From an uncultured Chloroflexota bacterium (lineage in GTDB: Bacteria; Chloroflexota; Limnocylindria; Limnocylindrales; CSP1-4), in assembly GCA_903928275.1 (NCBI GenBank), contig CAIYQJ010000313.1, forward strand, positions 1 to 11,754: a DNA stretch of 11,754 nucleotides, given 5' to 3'. The notes beneath the pieces are model-generated. The model was given only the letters and a program-made list of their open reading frames with translations. It did no database searches and was not told the DNA's origin. Shown piece by piece: positions 1 to 7,420 of the stretch. The position numbers were made by a program, and so were the translations under genes. Position 1 is the first letter of the stretch. Each line of letters begins with the position of its first letter.

Positions 1-360
1 CCCGGCCCGGCCCGGGTCGGACCCCGGCCGGCCCCCGGCAACGCGCGGTCCAAGGCGGACCCGGCCGTCGCGCGCTTCGCCGTCGGCGCGTTGGGCATCG
101 CCGCCACGACCGCGCTCGTAGCGGCGATCGCCGGTGGCGCGTCGGCGAGCGCGGCCGTCCCGACGACGAGCGTCGGCGCACCGGCTCCGTCCTCGGCGCC
201 CGTCGCGAACGTGCCGGTGCGCCACGTGACGAAGGTCGTGACGCTCCCGTCCAACGTGACGCCACCGCCCCGCAAGATCATCTACGCGACCCCGGTGCCA
301 GCTCCGCCGCAGCAGACGGTCATCGTCCAGACGACGCAGTCGGGCAAGGTGATCCCGTGA
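1..360 (+). CDS. Membrane-anchored Pro/Ala-rich protein (5'-partial), first gene of the flavin/haem operon
   Basis: The frame is open from the first base, so this is the 3' part of a longer gene. The only usable start in the window is TTG at 91, which falls at the edge of the hydrophobic segment, so an upstream start is more likely. The visible 119 residues begin with a Pro/Gly/Arg-rich stretch. A single hydrophobic segment follows at about visible residues 26-46 (FAVGALGIAATTALVAAIAG), then an extracytoplasmic-looking Ala/Ser/Pro/Thr/Val-rich tail ending in a run of prolines and Gln/Thr residues. I recognise no domain. The stop TGA overlaps the GTG start of the ApbE gene by 4 bases, which implies translational coupling. 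I infer a membrane anchor or small accessory subunit of the electron-transfer module. No ApbE target motif (Ser/Thr-Gly-Ala-Thr/Ser) is visible in this part. The function is unknown. Confidence 0.7.
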   Translation, partial: PGPARVGPRPAPGNARSKADPAVARFAVGALGIAATTALVAAIAGGASASAAVPTTSVGAPAPSSAPVANVPVRHVTKVVTLPSNVTPPPRKIIYATPVPAPPQQTVIVQTTQSGKVIP

Positions 361-1433
361 CCTCCGCGGCAGGCGTCTCGACCCGCGAGCGCCGCGCTCG
401 TCCGGCGGCGACGCGGGTCGAGACGATCGACCGGTTCGCGCACGCCCTCCTCGGCTCGACCGCGATGGGCGGCCGCCTCGTCCTCCGGGCCACGACGCAG
501 CCGGGCCGGGAGGCGGAGGCCGCGCGCGATCTCGATCTCGCGGCGCGTCGCGTCCGCGCCTGGTCCTCCATCCTCACGCGCCACGGCGCCGACTCGGCCC
601 TGCTCCGGCTCAATGCGGACCCGCGGCACGGTGTCCCGGTGGGTCCCACGCTCGCCGCGGCGCTCCGATGGGCAGCGGACGCCGCCGACATGACCGGTGG
701 CGTCGTGGACGCGACGCTGCTCGATGCCCGCCTCGCCGCGGAGGCCGGGACGACACTCGGCGGGTCGACGACGGACGCCAGGGACACGGGGGCCTCGGGC
801 CGCCACCCGCTCGCGGTCGGACCGACATCGCGCGCCTGCTGGACGCTCCTCCCGGCTGGCGGCCGCGCGGCAGGCAGTCGCACGGCGAACGGCCGAGGCG
901 CCGTCGTGGACCGCGAGCCCGGCCTCCGCTTCGACCTCGACGGCGTGGCGAAGGGCCTGATCGCGGACCGTGCGCTCGCGCTCCTCGGGCGCCACCCGGG
1001 CGCCATCGTGGACGCGGACGGCGACGTGGCGATCCGCGTCGCACCGGGCGATCGAGTGACGGTCGGGGTCGGCGACCCGCGCGAGCCTGGGACGAACCTC
1101 GCCGTCCTCGCCTTCGAGGCCCCCGCCACCGCGCCCTCCGAGGTCGGGGTGGCCACGTCGGGCATCTCGATCCATCGCTGGGACGATGGCGAGCGGGAGA
1201 GGCATCACCTCATCGATCCGCGAACCAGCGCGCCCGCCGCGACCGACGTCGTCCAGGCGACGGCCATCGCCGGCTCGGCGAGGGTGGCTGAGGCGCTCGC
1301 CAAGTCCGCGGTCATCCTCGGGTCCGTCGACGGCCTCGAGTTCCTGGCGCGAGCCGGCGCGGCCGGTGCGGTGATCCTTCTGCGCGACGGGCGCGTCGTC
1401 GCCCTCCCCGCGACCACGAGGTTCCTGACGTGA
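357..1433 (+). CDS. apbE: FAD:protein FMN transferase, ApbE family (divergent)
   Basis: ApbE enzymes use FAD and Mg2+ to attach FMN covalently to Thr/Ser of FMN-binding domains in membrane redox complexes. The 358-residue length is normal for the family. Recognisable blocks are: a degenerate N-terminal AMGGRLVLRA (residues 36-45, for the usual Met-Gly-Thr motif), MTGGVVDATLL (112-122), FDLDGVAKGL (192-201, for DLGGIAKGY), GVATSG (264-269) and HHLIDP (283-288), which retains the family's conserved His. In the following block the family normally has Ala-Asp-Ala-Leu-Ala/Ser-Thr; here it is A-E312-A-L-A-K316, so both the Asp and the Thr/Ser near the metal/FAD site are replaced. The start is GTG, preceded by AGGTGAT at 347-353, and overlaps the upstream stop. 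The N-terminus is Arg-rich with no signal peptide or lipobox, unlike typical exported ApbE. The gene overlaps the next one by 4 bases. Family assignment is secure; activity is uncertain because of the substitutions. Confidence 0.88.
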   Translation: MTSAAGVSTRERRARPAATRVETIDRFAHALLGSTAMGGRLVLRATTQPGREAEAARDLDLAARRVRAWSSILTRHGADSALLRLNADPRHGVPVGPTLAAALRWAADAADMTGGVVDATLLDARLAAEAGTTLGGSTTDARDTGASGRHPLAVGPTSRACWTLLPAGGRAAGSRTANGRGAVVDREPGLRFDLDGVAKGLIADRALALLGRHPGAIVDADGDVAIRVAPGDRVTVGVGDPREPGTNLAVLAFEAPATAPSEVGVATSGISIHRWDDGERERHHLIDPRTSAPAATDVVQATAIAGSARVAEALAKSAVILGSVDGLEFLARAGAAGAVILLRDGRVVALPATTRFLT

Positions 1434-2170
1434 CCTACCGGGGACTCCCGAACGCTGCTCGCGTCGCTCTCGGCATCGCCCTCGTCGTGGGCGTCGGGAT
1501 CGTGCTCGGCCTGACCCTGCCGACCGCACTGTCGGCCATGGCTGCCGTCATCGTGGAGACGCCGGCGAAGATCCCGTGGCTCACGTCTCGGGTCACCGCG
1601 TTCCTCGCCTACTTCGCGATCACCGCGTCGGTCGTGTACGGCCTGCTGCTCTCGACCAAGCTCCTCGACGCGATCGCGCATCGTCCCGTGAGCTTCGCGC
1701 TCCACCGGGATCTCGCGGCCGTGGGCCTGGGACTCGCCGCGATCCACGGCGCGCTGCTCACCCTGGACAAGACGATCGACTTCTCGATCGCTGACCTGCT
1801 CGTGCCCTTCGCGTCGCCGTACCGGCCGGTCGGCGTGGGGATCGGACAGCTCGCGTTCTACCTGGTCGTGCTCGTCACGCTGAGCTTCTACCTGCGCAGC
1901 CGGATCGGGCAGCGGGCGTGGCGGCTCATCCACTACCTCACGTTCCTCGCGTTCATCGGCTCCACGGCGCATGGGATCATGGCAGGCACCGACACGAGCC
2001 AACCGTGGGCCTTCTGGGCCTACGCCGGCTCGGCCACCGTCGTCGTGTTCCTCACCGTCTACCGCATCGTCACCGCGATCGCGGTGTCGCGCGAGCGCCG
2101 ATCGGCAGAGCGAAGCGGGCGGACCATCCCCTCGGCGCTCGCCCCGCTCACGTTGCGCCGACCCGCCTGA
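1430..2170 (+). CDS. Ferric-reductase-like transmembrane haem protein
   Basis: This 246-residue integral membrane protein has about six predicted helices (approximately residues 11-40, 53-75, 90-112, 134-155, 164-184 and 194-219). His92 and His106 lie in one helix, 14 residues apart, and His168 and His181 in another, 13 apart. This is the spacing of the bis-haem ligands in ferric reductase-like domains (NOX/FRE, MsrQ, YedZ). No FAD or NAD(P)H domain follows, so it is the haem-only form, which passes electrons across the membrane to or from a partner. The GTG start overlaps the apbE stop by 4 bases and has GAGGT at 1418-1422 upstream, so it should be co-expressed with apbE. The basic tail (RERRSAERSGR) is probably cytoplasmic. 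The redox partner, probably an FMN-binding protein modified by ApbE, is inferred and is not visible here. Confidence 0.85.
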   Translation: MTYRGLPNAARVALGIALVVGVGIVLGLTLPTALSAMAAVIVETPAKIPWLTSRVTAFLAYFAITASVVYGLLLSTKLLDAIAHRPVSFALHRDLAAVGLGLAAIHGALLTLDKTIDFSIADLLVPFASPYRPVGVGIGQLAFYLVVLVTLSFYLRSRIGQRAWRLIHYLTFLAFIGSTAHGIMAGTDTSQPWAFWAYAGSATVVVFLTVYRIVTAIAVSRERRSAERSGRTIPSALAPLTLRRPA

Positions 2171-2233
2171 CCGCCGCGCGGCCGATCCGGGCGGCCACGC
2201 CCGGCGACGGCGACTCATGCCCGCCATGATCTC

Positions 2234-2277
2234 CGCCGCTCGCGCCCGGAGGACGGATCCTTCGGCCACGAGCGGCG
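2234..2277 (+). terminator. Long hairpin after the ferric-reductase gene (terminator-like, no U tract)
   Basis: The outer stem CGCCGCTCG (2234-2242) pairs perfectly with CGAGCGGCG (2269-2277). After a 3x3 internal loop, CCGGAGGA (2246-2253) pairs with TCCTTCGG (2258-2265), including one G-U pair, around a CGGA tetraloop (2254-2257). That gives 17 pairs in 44 bases, beginning 63 bases after the stop of the ferric-reductase gene. There is no T run after 2277, so it is not a canonical intrinsic terminator. It could instead be a transcript 3'-end stabiliser, a Rho-associated structure or part of a structured leader. The fold was read by eye. Confidence 0.45.
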
Positions 2278-2305
2278 TCAGGGTATCGCCCCGACGCCCG
2301 CTCGA

Positions 2306-2339
2306 CCCGCTCCCCCCACCTGGCGCGGTGCGGAGCGGG
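2306..2339 (+). repeat. Second intergenic inverted repeat/hairpin
   Basis: CCCGCTCC (2306-2313) pairs perfectly with GGAGCGGG (2332-2339). Inside it CACC (2317-2320) pairs with GGTG (2327-2330) around a 6-base loop. It lies 28 bases after the first hairpin. It is less striking than that one, because 8-base inverted repeats are not rare at this G+C content. Its role is unknown. Confidence 0.35.
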
Positions 2340-2370
2340 GCTGCCCCGGTCGCCCACTCTATCGCCCTCG

Positions 2371-2403
2371 GATCACCGCCCGATCACCTCGGACTCGGCC
2401 GAG
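2371..2403. promoter_or_regulatory. Possible operator: GATCACC direct repeat plus 10-base palindrome
   Basis: GATCACC occurs at 2371-2377 and again at 2382-2388, a period of 11 bases (about one helical turn). The perfect palindrome CTCGGCCGAG follows at 2394-2403. Helically phased repeats upstream of a gene are typical of regulator binding sites, but no known consensus is recognised and chance is a real alternative. Confidence 0.2.
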
Positions 2404-2493
2404 CGAGTGGCGGGCAGCGGTCGACGCACGGACGCCAGGCGGGAGCCGCGCCGCCGCCGATGGCATGATGGGCTCCTCCGACCGGGCAAGGAC

Positions 2494-2511
2494 GGTGGCC
2501 CGGCGGCCACC
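2494..2511 (+). promoter_or_regulatory. Leader hairpin upstream of the methyltransferase start
   Basis: GGTGGCC (2494-2500) and GGCCACC (2505-2511) form a perfect 7-pair stem with a CGGC tetraloop, ending 22 bases before the chosen ATG at 2534. No T run follows. If transcribed it sits in the 5' leader. If translation instead began at the ATG pair 2465/2468, it would lie inside the coding region. Confidence 0.35.
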
Positions 2512-2533
2512 TCGAGATCGGGGGTCCCGGCAT

Positions 2534-3361
2534 ATGACGGACGAGACGGCCCAGGTCAGGGCGCAGTACGGGGCCGTCGCGGCCGCCTACCGGACCTCGC
2601 AGGTCCACGCGAGCGGACCGGACCTCGACCGGATGATCGAGCTGCTGGACCCGCACGGCGACGAGGTGGCGATCGACCTCGGGACGGGCGCGGGTCACGC
2701 CGCAGTCCGCCTGGCCGCGCACGTGGCGCGTGTCGAGGCGATCGACCTCGTCCCGGCGATGCTCGGGCAGGCCTCGCTCCTCGCGGAGGAGCGGGGGCGG
2801 ACGAACATCGGGTTCCACGCATGTGACGTCCGCGCCTTGCCGTTCGGCGACCGGTCGTTCGACGCCGCGGTCACCCGCGTGTCGGCGCATCACTGGGCCG
2901 ACGTGCCGGCCGGGATCGCGGAGGCCGCCCGCGTGCTGCGCCCCGGCGCCCGCATCGTGGTCATCGACACGGTGGCGCCCGCGGATCCCGCGCTCGACAC
3001 GTTCATCAACGCCGTGGAGCTCCTCCGCGACCCCAGCCACGGCCGCGACGCGACGATGGAGGAGTGGGGGCGGATCCTGGAGGCCGCCGGCTTCCGGGTG
3101 GACGTGGCGGAGGTGGCGCCAATCGAGCTCGAGGCCGCGGACTGGTTCGCGCGCTCGCGGACCGAGCCGTGGCGCGAGGGCGCCGCGCGTCGCCTGCTCG
3201 GCGAGGCGTCGCGGACCGCCCGCGAGACCTTCGAGATCTCCGGGGACGGCACGCGCTTCTCGCTGCTCCGCGGCATCCTGGCGGGCACGCGCGGCGAAGG
3301 CGTGTCTCCCATGTCGGTGAGCCGGGGCGGCACGGGTACGACGACGGGGCCGGCGCGGTAG
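2534..3361 (+). CDS. Class I SAM-dependent methyltransferase (UbiE/COQ5-like)
   Basis: The 275-residue product has a Rossmann-fold methyltransferase layout. The SAM-binding motif I is AIDLGTGAGH (residues 46-55). An acidic residue ending strand 2 follows in VEAIDLV, then DVRALPFGDRSFDAAV (motif II/III region), and ARVLRPGARIVVIDTV (post-motif III). The N-terminal QVRAQYGAVAAAYRTS resembles the substrate-side helix of UbiE-like enzymes, which supports the ATG at 2534. The in-frame ATGs at 2465/2468 would add an Arg-rich, unconserved extension. The upstream Shine-Dalgarno is poor (a G run at 2520-2524). The substrate cannot be told from sequence. The last ~20 residues (EGVSPMSVSRGGTGTTTGPAR) are low-complexity and encode the left arm of a long inverted repeat. 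The UvrA-like gene starts 16 bases after the stop, so the two are surely co-transcribed. Confidence 0.85.
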   Translation: MTDETAQVRAQYGAVAAAYRTSQVHASGPDLDRMIELLDPHGDEVAIDLGTGAGHAAVRLAAHVARVEAIDLVPAMLGQASLLAEERGRTNIGFHACDVRALPFGDRSFDAAVTRVSAHHWADVPAGIAEAARVLRPGARIVVIDTVAPADPALDTFINAVELLRDPSHGRDATMEEWGRILEAAGFRVDVAEVAPIELEAADWFARSRTEPWREGAARRLLGEASRTARETFEISGDGTRFSLLRGILAGTRGEGVSPMSVSRGGTGTTTGPAR

Positions 3362-3377
3362 CCGACATGGAGACACG
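3301..3377 (+). promoter_or_regulatory. Long inverted repeat that buries the Shine-Dalgarno of the UvrA-like gene
   Basis: CGTGTCTCCCATGTCGG (3301-3317) pairs with CCGACATGGAGACACG (3362-3377), giving 16 Watson-Crick pairs interrupted only by one unpaired C in the left arm. The loop is 44 bases. The left arm lies in the last codons of the methyltransferase gene, whose stop codon (3359-3361) ends just before the right arm. The right arm contains the GGAG ribosome-binding site (3369-3372) and abuts the ATG at 3378. In mRNA the UvrA-like gene would be closed unless a ribosome terminating on the methyltransferase gene, or another factor, opens the stem. The repeat is seen directly; the regulatory role is inferred. 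Confidence 0.7.
3369..3372 (+). promoter_or_regulatory. Ribosome binding site GGAG of the UvrA-like gene (inside hairpin)
   Basis: GGAG lies 5 bases before the ATG at 3378 and 11 before the in-frame ATG at 3384. Either start is compatible; 3378 is preferred for spacing. The whole site is in the right arm of the 3301-3377 inverted repeat. Confidence 0.6.
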
Positions 3378-5765
<2,388 letters not shown>

Positions 5766-5775
5766 GCGAGGCTTT

Positions 5776-5824
5776 CGCGGCCACCGCGACTCGGGTCCTC
5801 TCATCCGCGTCGACTCGTCCCGAG
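5776..5824. terminator. Weak stem-loops between convergent UvrA-like gene and glgA
   Basis: The two genes converge, with 67 bases between their stops. CGCGG (5776-5780) pairs with CCGCG (5784-5788) over a 3-base loop, and CTCGGG (5790-5795) pairs with CCCGAG (5819-5824) over 23 bases. Neither is followed by a T run on either strand. A bidirectional terminator would be expected here, but these stems are short for the base composition. Confidence 0.25.
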
Positions 5825-5832
5825 CGCGCCGA

Positions 5833-7302
5833 TCAGCGGCGGGAGGCGACCGCCCGGGTGTAGGCACGCAGGTAGCCGTCGGTGGGTCCGGCCTGCCACG
5901 ACCAGTCCTGCGCCATCCCGCGCGCCACGACCGCGTCCCACGCGGCGTGGTCCGGCGCCCGGAACATCTCCGCCGCGCGACCCACCGCCGACGCGAGGGC
6001 GCTCGCGGATGTCTCCTCGAACGCCCATCCCGTGCCGTGGCCGGGGTCGGCATCGGCGTCGATCACCGTGTCGGCGAGCCCACCGGTCTTCCGGACGACC
6101 GGCGGCGTGCCGTATCGCATCGCGATCATCTGGGACTGGCCGCACGGCTCGAATCGCGACGGCATGAGGAACAGGTCCGCGCCGGCGTAGATCCGACGCG
6201 CGAGATCGCGGTCGAAGCGGTCGTTCACGGACAGGGACGTCGGCGACCGCGTCGCGATCACCGCGAGGTCGGCGAGCAGGAGCCGATCGCCGGTCCCGAG
6301 GGCCACGATCCGCATGCCGTCCGCGATGAGGGCCCGGGACGCGCCCGCGACGAGGTCGAACCCCTTCTGGGGATCGAGTCGCCCGACGACGCCGAGGACC
6401 GGGCCCGGATCATCCGGGTCGAAGCCGATCTCGGCGAGGAGGGCGCGGCGACAGGCGGCCTTGCCGGAGATGTCCGCCGCGTCGTAGCTGGCGGCGAGCG
6501 CCGCATCCGTCGCGGGATCCCAGGCTGCCGTGTCGATCCCGTTGAGGATCCCTACGAAGCGGTCGCCGCGGGCCGCGAGCACGCCCTCGAGCCCCTTGCC
6601 CATCTCGGTCGTGAGCGCCTCGCGGGCGAACGTGGGGCTCACGGTGTTCACGACGTCGGCCCGCTCGACCGCGGTGCGCAGGAGGTCGACGCCGTACGCG
6701 TCCCCGAAGCCCCCCGGAAGCCCGAGCGTCCACACGTCCGGCGCGTGCGTCCATCCGTGGAACGCGGGGTTGTGGATCGTGAGGACGAACGCGGTCCGGC
6801 CGAGGGTGAAGTCGCCCCAGTACCACGCGTCGCGATAGAGGACCGCCGGCGCCCCCTGCCAGTCATGGACGTGGACGACGTCGATCGGTTGCCCCTCCTG
6901 GCGGATCGTCTCGAGCGCGGTGCGGCAGAGCATCGCGAACCGCCACCCGTTGTCCGGGTGGTCGACGGCGCCGGTCCCGTAGTACCCGTCGCGATCGAAC
7001 GCGGCCGGGATGTCCACGAGGCGCAGGCGGTAGCCGTCCGCGGCGAAGGAGCGGACCACCGCGTCGGTGGCGCCGTCCGGGGAGACTGGATCCGGCACTC
7101 GCACGTGCCGCTCGTCGACGCCCTCGCCAGGCAGGTCGATCGACCGATAGCGAGGCAGGAAGACGTCCACCGGCCCATCGACGCCGACCGCGTCGACCGC
7201 CGCGGCCCGGCCCAGGGCGCGCGCGAGGGCGTCCACGACGTCACCGAGGCCGCCGGTCTTGGCCCACGGCTCGCATTCGGAAGCGATCATCGCGACGCGC
7301 AC
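5833..7302 (-). CDS. glgA: Glycogen synthase (ADP-glucose, GT5 family)
   Basis: Transfers glucose from ADP-glucose to the non-reducing end of an alpha-1,4-glucan in the cytoplasm. The start chosen is GTG at 7302, giving 489 residues (E. coli GlgA has 477). It puts the ADP-glucose-binding KTGGL motif at residues 15-19, exactly where E. coli has Lys15. Further GT-B landmarks are VVHVHDWQGAP, LTIHNPAFHG, NTVSPTFARE and ILNGID in the N-terminal half. In the C-terminal half are GRLDPQKGFD (the Arg/Lys phosphate contacts) and SRFEPCGQSQ with the key Glu385, followed by MRYGTPPVVRKTGGLADTV. No Shine-Dalgarno precedes the GTG. A longer frame from 7386 would overlap the -35 box of the divergent glgP gene and add an unconserved Arg/Ala-rich tail, so it was not chosen. 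It forms a glucan block with glgP and the GH57 gene. glgC and glgB are not in the window. Confidence 0.93.
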   Translation of the reverse strand: MRVAMIASECEPWAKTGGLGDVVDALARALGRAAAVDAVGVDGPVDVFLPRYRSIDLPGEGVDERHVRVPDPVSPDGATDAVVRSFAADGYRLRLVDIPAAFDRDGYYGTGAVDHPDNGWRFAMLCRTALETIRQEGQPIDVVHVHDWQGAPAVLYRDAWYWGDFTLGRTAFVLTIHNPAFHGWTHAPDVWTLGLPGGFGDAYGVDLLRTAVERADVVNTVSPTFAREALTTEMGKGLEGVLAARGDRFVGILNGIDTAAWDPATDAALAASYDAADISGKAACRRALLAEIGFDPDDPGPVLGVVGRLDPQKGFDLVAGASRALIADGMRIVALGTGDRLLLADLAVIATRSPTSLSVNDRFDRDLARRIYAGADLFLMPSRFEPCGQSQMIAMRYGTPPVVRKTGGLADTVIDADADPGHGTGWAFEETSASALASAVGRAAEMFRAPDHAAWDAVVARGMAQDWSWQAGPTDGYLRAYTRAVASRR

Positions 7303-7308
7303 GCCGAC

Positions 7309-7314
7309 ATGGTA
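7309..7314 (-). promoter_or_regulatory. Possible -10 box of glgA (TACCAT on the minus strand)
   Basis: TACCAT on the minus strand ends 6 bases before the GTG of glgA, which would start the transcript at or within a base or two of the start codon. No -35 match is visible at the right distance. It is consistent with a leaderless glgA mRNA, supported mainly by the lack of any Shine-Dalgarno. Confidence 0.25.
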
Positions 7315-7381
7315 CCCGGTGGGCGCCGAACGACGCGCCGCCGCGCGAGCCCCGCCGACCCCGATGCGGCCACTAAACCGG

Positions 7382-7411
7382 TTCACAGGGTGTCGCGCGC
7401 GGCGCTATCAT
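7382..7411 (+). promoter_or_regulatory. Housekeeping-type promoter of glgP (leaderless)
   Basis: TTCACA (7382-7387, 5/6 to TTGACA) and TATCAT (7406-7411, 5/6 to TATAAT) are separated by 18 bases, in an A/T-richer patch of otherwise very G+C-rich DNA. Transcription would begin near 7418, and the glgP ATG is at 7421. The 9 bases between the -10 box and the ATG (CCGCCCGAC) contain no Shine-Dalgarno, so the mRNA should be leaderless or nearly so. Confidence 0.6.
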
Positions 7412-7420
7412 CCGCCCGAC

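Larger units (their letters stand above)
2171..2533. other. 363-base intergenic region, no credible gene, rich in inverted repeats
   Basis: No open frame here has convincing protein character; the ones present are G+C-rich shadows. The stretch holds, in order, a long hairpin (2234-2277), a second hairpin (2306-2339), a pair of GATCACC direct repeats (2371-2377 and 2382-2388), the palindrome CTCGGCCGAG (2394-2403) and a 7/4/7 hairpin (2494-2511). I see no confident -35/-10 pair. It must contain both the end of the ferric-reductase operon transcript and the leader of the methyltransferase gene, unless all five genes share one transcript. Confidence 0.6.

Noticed and set aside
1..16. CCCGG repeated three times at the left edge
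   Set aside because: It encodes a Pro/Gly/Ala run in the open frame of the partial first gene. It is too short to call a functional tandem repeat and is cut by the window edge.
282..1529. A 415-codon minus-strand open frame opposite apbE
   Set aside because: It is a shadow of the apbE frame, with Arg/Gly/Glu-rich composition, no motif, and position across two gene boundaries of the plus-strand operon.
2171..2200. G+C-rich inverted repeats immediately after the ferric-reductase stop as an intrinsic terminator
   Set aside because: The stems found there are only 4-5 pairs with no T run. The hairpin at 2234-2277 is a much better candidate.
2465..2533. Longer methyltransferase starting at the ATG pair 2465/2468
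   Set aside because: The added 23 residues are Arg-rich and unlike the family. The ATG at 2534 begins directly before the recognisable UbiE-like N-terminal helix. The longer start is not fully excluded, because neither has a good Shine-Dalgarno.
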